NCBI GenBank assembly: GCA_007135795.1
Contig: SLIE01000230.1
Span: 1-12,092 of the forward strand
Direction: 5' to 3'
DNA length: 12,092 nt
Source of the DNA: Desulfobacterales bacterium
GTDB lineage: Bacteria; Desulfobacterota; Desulfobacteria; Desulfobacterales; Desulfosalsimonadaceae
Numbering within the stretch: the first letter of the stretch is position 1; every line of letters begins with the position of its first letter. Below are positions 1 through 6,145 of the stretch, piece by piece. Position numbers and translations under genes: made by a program. Under the pieces are notes generated by a model. The model made no database searches. It saw only the letters and a list, made by a program, of their open reading frames with translations, and was not told the origin of the DNA.

Positions 1-56
1 GCCGAAAAGCATCCGGGGCGGCGTTTTCCCATCTTGGTTTTCAAAAGTGACAGCGC

Positions 57-689
57 CTACTCCCTGCCATCTGCTGTTTCATTGGATGCAAAAAAAAGAT
101 GAATGCATTTACCCAGATCGATATGAGTCTGTTTGAAATTATCAAACGTCACATCATTGAAGTCCAGGTGATATATTTCTTTAAGCCGTTCAAACATGCC
201 AAGATAATTATCGAGTATGCGGTTCTCCCATTTGAGGCCGAGCGCTTGAGCGGTTGATGGGATGGCTCCGGGTTCTCCTTCGATTTCGAGAAAATTTCCG
301 TACGGCATCGTGTCAAGACAGAGCAGGACGGGACCGATTACATATGTCTCCCGGATTTTTTCATAGCGCTGAACCTGTTTGTAGCCGATATGTCCCAGAA
401 TTTGGATCATTTTTTCAAAATCAGAGACCACGAGTTCAATTTCATCATAGATCTTGAAATCCAGTGACGGATTCATGGTTTTTCCCTTGAATGTCAGGGT
501 GTATCGTGAATTTGCGCTCCGGAGCCGCAACAGTGACCCATTTTTTATGAGGCTGAAATTTTCATCCTCGAAACGGATATTGTCTTCGGTTTCTTTTCCT
601 TTAAAGATTCCGCCGGCTTTTTTTATGTTGTTTCGGGTCGTTTCTAAATCCGAAAGATAGAATTTGACTTCTACCTCGAGATTGGCCAT
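57..689 (-). CDS. CYTH-domain protein, class IV adenylate cyclase / triphosphatase family
   Basis: A 210-residue protein of the CYTH (CyaB-thiamine triphosphatase) superfamily, whose members bind a triphosphate substrate and divalent metal inside an eight-stranded tunnel. The signature ExExK is at residues 5-9 (EVEVK). Further expected charged positions are the RLR at 55-57, the lysines of TFKGK near 68-70, DEIEL at 82-86, the basic RYEKIR at 108-113, and CLDT...FLEIEG with D126, E135 and E137. Length fits single-domain CyaB proteins (about 180-210). The ATG at 687-689 has AAAGGAG six bases upstream, which fixes the start. The gene is divergent from rplM. The substrate (ATP to cAMP, thiamine triphosphate, or inorganic triphosphate) cannot be decided from sequence: database names say adenylate cyclase, but many family members are triphosphatases. 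The C-terminal tail after about residue 175 is not part of the core motifs. Confidence 0.88.
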   Translation of the reverse strand: MANLEVEVKFYLSDLETTRNNIKKAGGIFKGKETEDNIRFEDENFSLIKNGSLLRLRSANSRYTLTFKGKTMNPSLDFKIYDEIELVVSDFEKMIQILGHIGYKQVQRYEKIRETYVIGPVLLCLDTMPYGNFLEIEGEPGAIPSTAQALGLKWENRILDNYLGMFERLKEIYHLDFNDVTFDNFKQTHIDLGKCIHLFFASNETADGRE

Positions 690-759
690 ATCAGACTCCT
701 TTTTGGCTGTTATCGGAAACTTGTCAGAAAGCCATTTATGAACTTAATCGCTTTTTCCC

Positions 760-788
760 TTGACAGCAAGCAGTCTTTTGGTTACATA
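760..788 (+). promoter_or_regulatory. candidate sigma-70 promoter for rplM-rpsI
   Basis: A perfect -35 hexamer TTGACA lies at 760-765. With a 17-base spacer the -10 would be TACATA at 783-788, a poor match, though the TACATAT stretch allows 16-18 base spacing. It is 33 bases ahead of the rplM start codon and points in the right direction. The -35 is convincing and the -10 is weak. Confidence 0.45.
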
Positions 789-820
789 TCTCCAATTAAT
801 TCAAAAACAGGAGACAGCCA

Positions 821-1255
821 TTGAAAAAATATACGAAAAGCGTCAAAGCAAGTGAAGTTGATCGGAAATGGGTAGTGGTGGATGCCAAGGACCTTGTCCT
901 CGGTCGCGTTGCCACGGAAGTGGCGTCCCACCTCAGAGGCAAGCGAAACCCGCTGTTCACACCAAACGTCGATACAGGCGATTTCGTAATTATTATCAAT
1001 GCCGATAAAGTAAGACTGACGGGACGTAAGTGGAAGCAGAAGACGTACTATCGGTATACCGGGTACATCGGGGGGCTACGGGAAACAACCGCGGAAAAAC
1101 TACGTGAAAAACGACCTGAGGATCTAATCCGGTTTGCGGTTAAGGGAATGCTTCCCAAGAACCGCCTTGGAACATTGATGTTAAAGAAACTTAAGGTTTA
1201 CGCAGGCGAAAACCATCCGCACGATGCGCAACAACCTAAACAGATTACCTTGTAA
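821..1255 (+). CDS. rplM: 50S ribosomal protein L13
   Basis: Large-subunit ribosomal protein L13 (uL13), 144 residues against 142 in E. coli. It is an early-assembly protein that binds 23S rRNA. Recognisable conserved stretches are [15 protein letters not shown] near residues 15-29, the [15 protein letters not shown] block near 68-82, AVKGMLPKN near 108-116, and the C-terminal [14 protein letters not shown]. The start is a TTG at 821: AGGAG at 809-813 sits seven bases upstream and no in-frame ATG fits the conserved N-terminus ([10 protein letters not shown]). It is followed after 27 bases by rpsI, the usual bacterial rplM-rpsI operon. The TTG start probably lowers initiation, but that is inference. 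Confidence 0.98.
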   Translation: MKKYTKSVKASEVDRKWVVVDAKDLVLGRVATEVASHLRGKRNPLFTPNVDTGDFVIIINADKVRLTGRKWKQKTYYRYTGYIGGLRETTAEKLREKRPEDLIRFAVKGMLPKNRLGTLMLKKLKVYAGENHPHDAQQPKQITL

Positions 1256-1282
1256 ATATTTTTATTCAGACTTGGGGGATAA

Positions 1283-1675
1283 ATGGCAGAGCAGCTTTTT
1301 TATGCAACCGGTAAACGAAAAATGTCGGTCGCCAGAACATGGTTAAAGTCCGGAACGGGTGAGATCATCATAAATAACAAACCGGCAGAAGAGTACCTGG
1401 GAATGGCATCGGCTCACGAACTGATCATGCAGCCGTTTTCACTAACCAATACTGTCGGCGAATATGATATCAAGATCACCGTTAAAGGCGGTGGTATCGT
1501 AGGGCAGGCAGGTGCGATCCGACACGGCATAACAAAGGCGCTTTTCCAATCCAATCCGGATTTTCGAATTGTTTTGAAAAAAGCCGGATTGGTCAAGCGT
1601 GACCCCCGCACCAAGGAACGGAAGAAATACGGTCAGCGTGGTGCACGCGCTCGCTTCCAGTTCTCCAAGCGGTAA
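1283..1675 (+). CDS. rpsI: 30S ribosomal protein S9
   Basis: Small-subunit ribosomal protein S9 (uS9), 130 residues, the same length as in E. coli. It sits in the 30S head, and its basic C-terminal tail reaches the P-site tRNA. The N-terminal block YATGKRKMSVART, the glycine-rich KGGGIVGQAGAIRHGI near residues 68-83, the basic KRDPRTKERKKYGQRGAR region and the invariant-type ending FQFSKR are all present, so the protein is complete. The ATG at 1283 has a G-rich ribosome-binding sequence (GGGGGA, about 1274-1279). It is second in the rplM-rpsI operon and is followed 28 bases later by a strong hairpin that probably ends the transcript. Confidence 0.98.
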   Translation: MAEQLFYATGKRKMSVARTWLKSGTGEIIINNKPAEEYLGMASAHELIMQPFSLTNTVGEYDIKITVKGGGIVGQAGAIRHGITKALFQSNPDFRIVLKKAGLVKRDPRTKERKKYGQRGARARFQFSKR

Positions 1676-1703
1676 AATTCGCTTTATTTCAAAGTATTGA
1701 TTT

Positions 1704-1740
1704 AAAGGGCATAATCTGTCTCCTGGGTTATGCCCTTTCT
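1704..1740 (+). terminator. Hairpin terminator after rpsI, probably bidirectional
   Basis: Perfect 11-bp inverted repeat: AAAGGGCATAA at 1704-1714 and TTATGCCCTTT at 1728-1738, with a 13-base loop. On the plus strand the descending arm runs into TTTCT. On the minus strand it runs into TTTAAAT. Both U tracts are short, but stem and position immediately after rpsI make it a convincing intrinsic terminator. It could also end a minus-strand transcript from the structured region at 1771-1965. Confidence 0.75.
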
Positions 1741-1770
1741 CGCGTCCGGCTACTTCAGCGCAATCAAGGA

Positions 1771-1965
1771 CAACTTCAACCAGGCGGTACCGGCTGTTGC
1801 CCTGGCAACTGCATGAGAACGCTTATATCTCTATGGCTTGCTTTTAGATGTCCCTGTGATGAACGGCAAGGCCACAGGTCGCTTATCTGCGCTTCGCCAA
1901 GAGCCATAAGCAACCTCCTGCAATTGTTGCCACGGGCAACACCCGGCACTACCCGGTCGGAATTG
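1771..1965. ncRNA. Candidate long rod-shaped structured RNA, 6S-like in shape; strand unresolved
   Basis: About 195 bases of nested inverted repeats that pair in order into one rod. Outer to inner: CAACTTC 1771-1777 with GGAATTG 1959-1965 (one mismatch); GGTA 1786-1789 with TACC 1950-1953; CCGG 1790-1793 with CCGG 1943-1946; TGTTGCCC 1795-1802 with GGGCAACA 1934-1941; TGGCAA 1803-1808 with TTGCCA 1927-1932; TGCA 1810-1813 with TGCA 1919-1922; an unpaired 7 by 7 bubble (1814-1820 and 1912-1918); GCTTAT 1821-1826 with ATAAGC 1906-1911; CTCT 1829-1832 with AGAG 1900-1903; TGGC 1834-1837 with GCCA 1896-1899; AGAT 1846-1849 with ATCT 1885-1888; CCTGTG 1853-1858 with CACAGG 1873-1878. Seen in sequence: the pairing. 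Inference: that it is transcribed. Size, closing stem of about 43 bases and a central bubble resemble 6S RNA, but I could not match a 6S sequence consensus. A palindromic DNA element is the main alternative. Confidence 0.5.
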
Positions 1966-2001
1966 ATCATTTTGTTGTATGATCAGAGCGTAACCCGACC
2001 G
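1954..2001. repeat. Two-part inverted repeat (hairpin) at the edge of the structured region
   Basis: CGGTCGG at 1954-1960 is the exact reverse complement of CCGACCG at 1995-2001. Inside it, TGATCAT 1964-1970 pairs with ATGATCA 1979-1985 around an 8-base loop. There is no U-rich tail on either strand, so a simple terminator is unlikely. The left arm overlaps bases used in the base of the 1771-1965 rod, so the two foldings exclude each other. Confidence 0.45.
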
Positions 2002-2009
2002 TATTACCC

Positions 2010-2038
2010 GCTTTAATGGCGTCGTAAAAAACCGTCAA
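2010..2038 (-). promoter_or_regulatory. Weak candidate promoter reading leftward into the structured region
   Basis: On the minus strand TTGACG (2038-2033) is followed after 17 bases by TAAAGC (2015-2010). The -35 matches five of six consensus bases but the -10 only three of six. It would start a transcript near 2002 that covers the hairpin, the rod and then the bidirectional hairpin at 1704-1738, giving a coherent non-coding unit of roughly 300 bases. Confidence 0.22.
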
Positions 2039-2050
2039 CATTGTTTTGCC

Positions 2051-2077
2051 TTGAAAACATACCTCGATTACTGTAAT
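2051..2077 (+). promoter_or_regulatory. Candidate promoter for the yejB transporter operon
   Basis: TTGAAA at 2051-2056 and TGTAAT at 2072-2077, with a 15-base spacer, lie about 75 bases ahead of the yejB start. Each hexamer is a fair match (four and five of six), but the spacer is two bases shorter than ideal. Between it and the gene is a 7-bp AT-rich inverted repeat, GTTTAAA 2122-2128 and TTTAAAC 2134-2140, which could be an operator or chance. Confidence 0.3.
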
Positions 2078-2153
2078 AGGGATTCGATACGGTAACTTCC
2101 CCTGTAATTCCGTCATGCAGGGTTTAAAGCAAATTTAAACACCCGACTTCCTC

Positions 2154-3197
2154 ATGGAAAGACTCAATTATTTCATCAAGCGTATCCTGCTTGTGGTCCC
2201 GACATTTATCGGCATTACCCTTCTTTGCTTTGGTTTGATCCAATTTGTACCGGGTGGTCCTGTGGAACAGGCCATTATGGGCATGAAAGGGATAGGTGAA
2301 GGTGAATACCGGGGGGGCCAGGGCAGCGCCGAAACCATAACAGAACGGCAACGTGCCGAAATTGAGGCTTATTACGGTTTTGACCAGCCGTTTCATTTGC
2401 GTTATAAAAAATGGCTGATAGACGATAAGATCGGCATGCAGATGGCCTCATACCGTTACCCCGATCGAACCGCCTGGGAATTGATTCAGGGACGGTTCAG
2501 GGTATCGTTGATTTTCGGGGTAACCGGGTTGCTCCTGTCTTACCTGATCTGCATCCCCTTGGGAATTATGAAGGCGCTCCGGCATAACAGCGTGTTTGAT
2601 ATTACTTCCAGTATTGTCGTTTTTGTCGGGTACGCCGTTCCCGCGTTCGCCCTTGGTATGATTTTGAAAATGCTTTTTGGCGGGACAGTCGATGGGCTTT
2701 GGTCCATATTTCCGACGGCGGGGTTTTATTCGGATCACTATGCCCAGTTGGGAACATTTGGGAAGATGCAAGATATTTTCATGCACATGTTCCTTCCGGT
2801 GTTGTGTTATGTGATTGGGAATTTTGCCATTCTGACCCTTCTGATGAAAAATTCACTTATCGAACAGATCAGTAAGGATTATGTGCGGACCGTCCTGGCC
2901 AAGGGGGGGTCATATTACCGGGCGATCTGGGGGCATGCGGTCCGCAATTCCCTGATTCCGATCGCCACCGGATTTGGAGCGATCCTGACTGTCATGTTTG
3001 CTGGATCGGTGATTATCGAGCAGGTTTTTGAAATTCCCGGCATGGGCCGGCTAAGCCTCGAGGCGATCGTAGGGAGAGATTATCCCGTTTTTATGGGGAT
3101 ACTTGCGCTCACTTCAATACTTGGCCTGTTGGGAAATATTTTATCTGATCTTTGTTATGTTTTGATTGATCCACGGATTGATTTTCAGCGGCGGTAA
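2154..3197 (+). CDS. yejB: Yej-type peptide ABC transporter inner-membrane permease
   Basis: A 347-residue permease of the Opp/Dpp family, closest in style to YejB (364 residues in E. coli), part of an importer for peptides. Six hydrophobic spans are visible near residues 10-30, 115-139, 150-175, 211-233, 268-290 and 311-338. The cytoplasmic EAA coupling loop, which docks on the ATPases, is at about 242-265 (DYVRTVLAKGGSYYRAIW...HAVRN), followed by the family hallmark FEIPGMGRL. The N-terminal FIKRILLVVPTFIGIT is typical of the family and fixes the start at 2154, although no clear Shine-Dalgarno sequence precedes that ATG. It heads the operon yejB, yejE, ATPase 1, ATPase 2, but is separated from yejE by 287 bases that hold a palindromic repeat. 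Two in-frame runs of seven G (2311-2317 and 2903-2909) encode Gly-Gly pairs. Confidence 0.93.
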   Translation: MERLNYFIKRILLVVPTFIGITLLCFGLIQFVPGGPVEQAIMGMKGIGEGEYRGGQGSAETITERQRAEIEAYYGFDQPFHLRYKKWLIDDKIGMQMASYRYPDRTAWELIQGRFRVSLIFGVTGLLLSYLICIPLGIMKALRHNSVFDITSSIVVFVGYAVPAFALGMILKMLFGGTVDGLWSIFPTAGFYSDHYAQLGTFGKMQDIFMHMFLPVLCYVIGNFAILTLLMKNSLIEQISKDYVRTVLAKGGSYYRAIWGHAVRNSLIPIATGFGAILTVMFAGSVIIEQVFEIPGMGRLSLEAIVGRDYPVFMGILALTSILGLLGNILSDLCYVLIDPRIDFQRR

Positions 3198-3260
3198 GGT
3201 TTCTGTTTTACAAAATAGTTTTTATACGAAACTCAAACACGATCCTCGGAATCATTACAC

Positions 3261-3399
3261 GCTATCTCAAAAAAAAGATCATACCCGCTGGCAAGGCGCG
3301 AGGCGATGAAAAAGCGGCGCATATACGTGTACGCGCATATGTGAGCATTTTGAAGCGCCTCACAACGCCGCCAGAGGATGCTGGATTATTTGAGATAGC
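3261..3399. repeat. 139-bp palindromic intergenic repeat, MITE-like
   Basis: Perfect 11-bp terminal inverted repeats, GCTATCTCAAA at 3261-3271 and TTTGAGATAGC at 3389-3399, enclose further nested complementarity: CTGGC 3288-3292 with GCCAG 3370-3374, GAGGCG 3300-3305 with CGCCTC 3356-3361, and an alternating purine-pyrimidine centre around 3318-3342 (GCGCATATACGTGTACGCGC). It contains no ORF of note. The shape (short terminal repeats, self-complementary body, intergenic) is that of a non-autonomous miniature element or REP-like extragenic palindrome. It looks like a family I associate with Desulfobacterales genomes, but that is recollection, not a search. Transcribed, it would form a long hairpin inside the yej operon mRNA and could separate expression of yejB from yejE. 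Confidence 0.7.
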
Positions 3400-3484
3400 T
3401 TGTAGAAGTCAATATCCCTGGATCATATTATATAGTTGAGCATGAAAAATCCTGGTCATAGGCCGGGCGTTAACACAGGTGCAT

Positions 3485-5071
3485 ATGCGTATCATTAAAA
3501 ATCCGGTAACCCGAAAACGTTTGACACGTTTTGCAGAAAGCCGTCGTTCTTATTACTCTTTCTGGATTTTGGCGTTGATTTTCGGATTGAGCCTTATTGC
3601 AGAGCTTCTTTGCAATGGCGTTCCCCTATATGTCCGACATGATGGAAAGTCTTATTTCCCGCTTTTGAGATATTATGCGGAGGCGGATTTTCTGGAAGGC
3701 GGGCGTCAGACGCGTCCCAATTACAAAATGCTCCGGCATGAAGCGCCGTTTTCCGAAAATGAAGAAAATTTCATTATTTTTCCACCGCATCCTTACGGGC
3801 CTTACGAAACCATACAAGCGGATACCATTGCAATCGATGATGAGGTGCGTGTTCAATTTACGCCGGTTTTAAGGGTCGGCACGGTTGATGTCACACCTCG
3901 GTTAGAGGCGGTTCGTTCCAGTTTTTTCGATTTTTTCATTGATGCGGAAAAACAAATGCACGGGGAAATAGACCTTTCCCGCTATTTTGATTTTCCGGAA
4001 GAATTGAAAGCCGGGCTTGACGAACGATTCAGCAATCAGAAGGCATCCTACCAGTCGTTTCGCATGTCACGGGGGGGCAACGTGTTTGATGTGTCATTGT
4101 CCAGCTACGTCCCGCGAGAAAATCCCCCGGAAACCCTTCGCCTTATTTTCCGTGAAGTCCCCTCGGACGGGGAGACGGCCCAGGAAGCCGTTTTTGATGA
4201 AAAACTCGAACCGGTTATTCCCTTGCCGGATTTATGGGAAAGGATCGATGAAGACGACCAGCGGTTGCTTGAAAGTCTTGTTATAGAGCGCTTTGCTGAG
4301 CCCATCGATGATCAGCGGATTGTGGCAGGGGATCGCCAGTACCAGGTCTCTTTTTTAAAAACCGATGTTCGGTTTCCGTTTCCGCCGGTCAAGGGGCATC
4401 CCATGGGTATCGACGCGGCCGGCAGGGATGTGCTCTCCAGGATCGTTTATGGTTTGCGTATTTCCCTGACCTTCGGCTTTCTGCTGGTGGGATGCTCCAT
4501 GTTCCTTGGAATCCTTACAGGCTCTCTGCAGGGGTATTATGGTGGAAAAATCGACATTACCGCCCAACGCATGATCGAGATATGGAGTGCGTTGCCGTTT
4601 TTATACGTTATGATCCTGATGGGCTCCATCTACGGTCGGAGTTTTATGTTGCTCCTGATCATATATGGCCTGTTCAACTGGATCGGCATCTCTTATTATA
4701 TCCGGGCCGAGTTTCTGAATTTGCGGAACAGGCCGTTTGTCGAGGCGGCGAGGTGTATGGGGATTCCGACACGCAAAATCATATTTCGGCATATTCTCCC
4801 CAATGCAATGGTGCCTGTAATCACATTTTTCCCCTTTTCATTGGTGGGTGCCATCGGGGCGCTTGCTGCGCTTGATTACCTGGGCTTTGGCCTGCCCCCG
4901 CCAACACCCTCATGGGGAGAAATGATTTTCCAGGCGCAACAGTACCGGTGGGCCTGGTGGCTGATCGTCTACCCATCTATTGCATTGTTTACGGTGATGC
5001 TCCTTGGGGTGTTTATCGGTGAAGGGGTCAGAAACGCTTATGACCCCAAACAATACAGTCGTCTTGAGTAA
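3485..5071 (+). CDS. yejE: YejE-like ABC transporter permease with a large extracytoplasmic insertion
   Basis: Second permease of the Yej/Opp/Dpp importer, 528 residues against 341 for E. coli YejE. The N-terminus (RRSYYSFWILALIFGLSLIAELL) and the block NGVPLYVRHDGKSYFPLLRYY match YejE. About 185 residues then intervene (nucleotides about 3812-4369) before similarity resumes at KGHPMGIDAAGRDVLSRI. Because the extra part lies between span 1 and span 2, it should be outside the membrane. It is rich in acidic residues and has no transmembrane stretch. The remaining spans follow, with the EAA loop near 420-442 (EAARCMGIPTRKIIFRHILPN) and the family motif LDYLGFGLPPPTPSWGE. I prefer ATG 3485, since AGG lies five bases upstream; the GTG at 3479 is possible. 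Stop is 12 bases before the next gene, so translation is probably linked. A run of seven G is at 4071-4077, in the inserted region. Confidence 0.88.
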   Translation: MRIIKNPVTRKRLTRFAESRRSYYSFWILALIFGLSLIAELLCNGVPLYVRHDGKSYFPLLRYYAEADFLEGGRQTRPNYKMLRHEAPFSENEENFIIFPPHPYGPYETIQADTIAIDDEVRVQFTPVLRVGTVDVTPRLEAVRSSFFDFFIDAEKQMHGEIDLSRYFDFPEELKAGLDERFSNQKASYQSFRMSRGGNVFDVSLSSYVPRENPPETLRLIFREVPSDGETAQEAVFDEKLEPVIPLPDLWERIDEDDQRLLESLVIERFAEPIDDQRIVAGDRQYQVSFLKTDVRFPFPPVKGHPMGIDAAGRDVLSRIVYGLRISLTFGFLLVGCSMFLGILTGSLQGYYGGKIDITAQRMIEIWSALPFLYVMILMGSIYGRSFMLLLIIYGLFNWIGISYYIRAEFLNLRNRPFVEAARCMGIPTRKIIFRHILPNAMVPVITFFPFSLVGAIGALAALDYLGFGLPPPTPSWGEMIFQAQQYRWAWWLIVYPSIALFTVMLLGVFIGEGVRNAYDPKQYSRLE

Positions 5072-5083
5072 TTTGGAATACGG

Positions 5084-6082
5084 ATGAGAATGAACAATCA
5101 ACTGCTCGACATACGGAATCTGTCGGTTCGATTCGATACGGACGAGGGGGCTTTCAATGCGGTGGATGACATCTCCCTTCACATAGACCGGGGTGAATCC
5201 GTGGGACTGGTGGGGGAGTCGGGTTGCGGCAAATCGGTTACAGCACTTGCGATTACCCGGCTTATACCATCACCCCCGGGGCATATCGAATCCGGGCAGG
5301 TTATCTTTGAAGAACATGATTTACTGCGATTGAAACCATCGGCGCTGCGAAATATTCGTGGGGCTTCGATCAGTATGATCTTCCAGGAACCGCATTCCGC
5401 TTTGTCACCCCTGCATCGTATTGGACGGCAGATGATTGAAGCCATTCGTTTTCACAGGGAGATGTCCAAAACAGCAGCTTGGGAGTATGCCCGTGATTGG
5501 CTTTCAAAGGTGGGTATCGCGGATGCGGAAGAGCGGATGTACGCATATCCTTTCCAGCTTTCGGGGGGGATGCAGCAGCGGATCATGATTGCCATGGCCT
5601 TGATGCTTTCACCCGCCCTGGTGATTGCCGATGAGCCGACAACCGCATTGGATGTAACCACCCAGGCGCAGATTTTTTCGTTGATACGGGATATGAAGGA
5701 AAATGATGCATCACTTCTGCTCATCACCCATGACATGGGGGTGGTATGGGAAATGTGCGACCGGGTGGTGGTTATGTATGCCTCGAGAATTGTGGAATAC
5801 GGCGCATTGAACGACATTTTTGTTAATCCGGTACACCCCTATACCATCGGGCTCCTCAAAGCAATCCCAACACTTGCTGTGGGAGGAAAGGGTCGTCTTG
5901 CAGCTATTCCCGGCCAGGTGCCGTCCCCGCTTGCATATCCAAAAGGATGTAACTTCCAGGACCGGTGTGAGCATGTTTCGGACAGGTGTCTTCAGGATAA
6001 TCCGGCTCTTTTTGAGATCAATACAGGGCATGCAGCGGCATGTGTTCTGGCGGATAAAGGGGATATCACCCCGGCAGGATAA
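5084..6082 (+). CDS. Peptide ABC transporter ATP-binding protein, OppD/DppD type
   Basis: First of two nucleotide-binding subunits of the importer, 332 residues, hydrolysing ATP at the cytoplasmic face of the YejB/YejE pair. Walker A GESGCGKS is at 44-51, Q-loop glutamine at 101, signature LSGGMQ at 159-164, Walker B LVIADE at 179-184 with catalytic E184, and switch histidine at 216 (LITHD). All key residues are present. The C-terminal oligopeptide-transporter domain follows, with NPVHPYT near 248-254 and four cysteines at 289, 295, 302 and 320. In Opp/Dpp ATPases this cysteine set is known to hold an iron-sulfur cluster. It begins 12 bases after yejE; ATG 5084 has a weak GGA element, and ATG 5090 is an equal alternative. 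In E. coli YejF both ATPase halves are fused; here they are separate genes. A seven-G run (5563-5569) lies in the signature motif. Confidence 0.93.
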   Translation: MRMNNQLLDIRNLSVRFDTDEGAFNAVDDISLHIDRGESVGLVGESGCGKSVTALAITRLIPSPPGHIESGQVIFEEHDLLRLKPSALRNIRGASISMIFQEPHSALSPLHRIGRQMIEAIRFHREMSKTAAWEYARDWLSKVGIADAEERMYAYPFQLSGGMQQRIMIAMALMLSPALVIADEPTTALDVTTQAQIFSLIRDMKENDASLLLITHDMGVVWEMCDRVVVMYASRIVEYGALNDIFVNPVHPYTIGLLKAIPTLAVGGKGRLAAIPGQVPSPLAYPKGCNFQDRCEHVSDRCLQDNPALFEINTGHAAACVLADKGDITPAG

Positions 6083-6145
6083 ATACAGCTTATTGCATTA
6101 CCCGATGTTCTATTAATAATTTGACTATATGAATAACTTGAACCT

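Noticed and set aside
1..56. Possible start of another minus-strand gene left of the CYTH gene (ATG at 32)
   Set aside because: Only ten codons visible, no ribosome-binding site, and another open frame overlaps it; not enough to call.
1813..2016. Plus-strand ORF of 67 codons in the structured region
   Set aside because: It spans the inverted repeats, has no ribosome-binding site and its protein shows no recognisable features.
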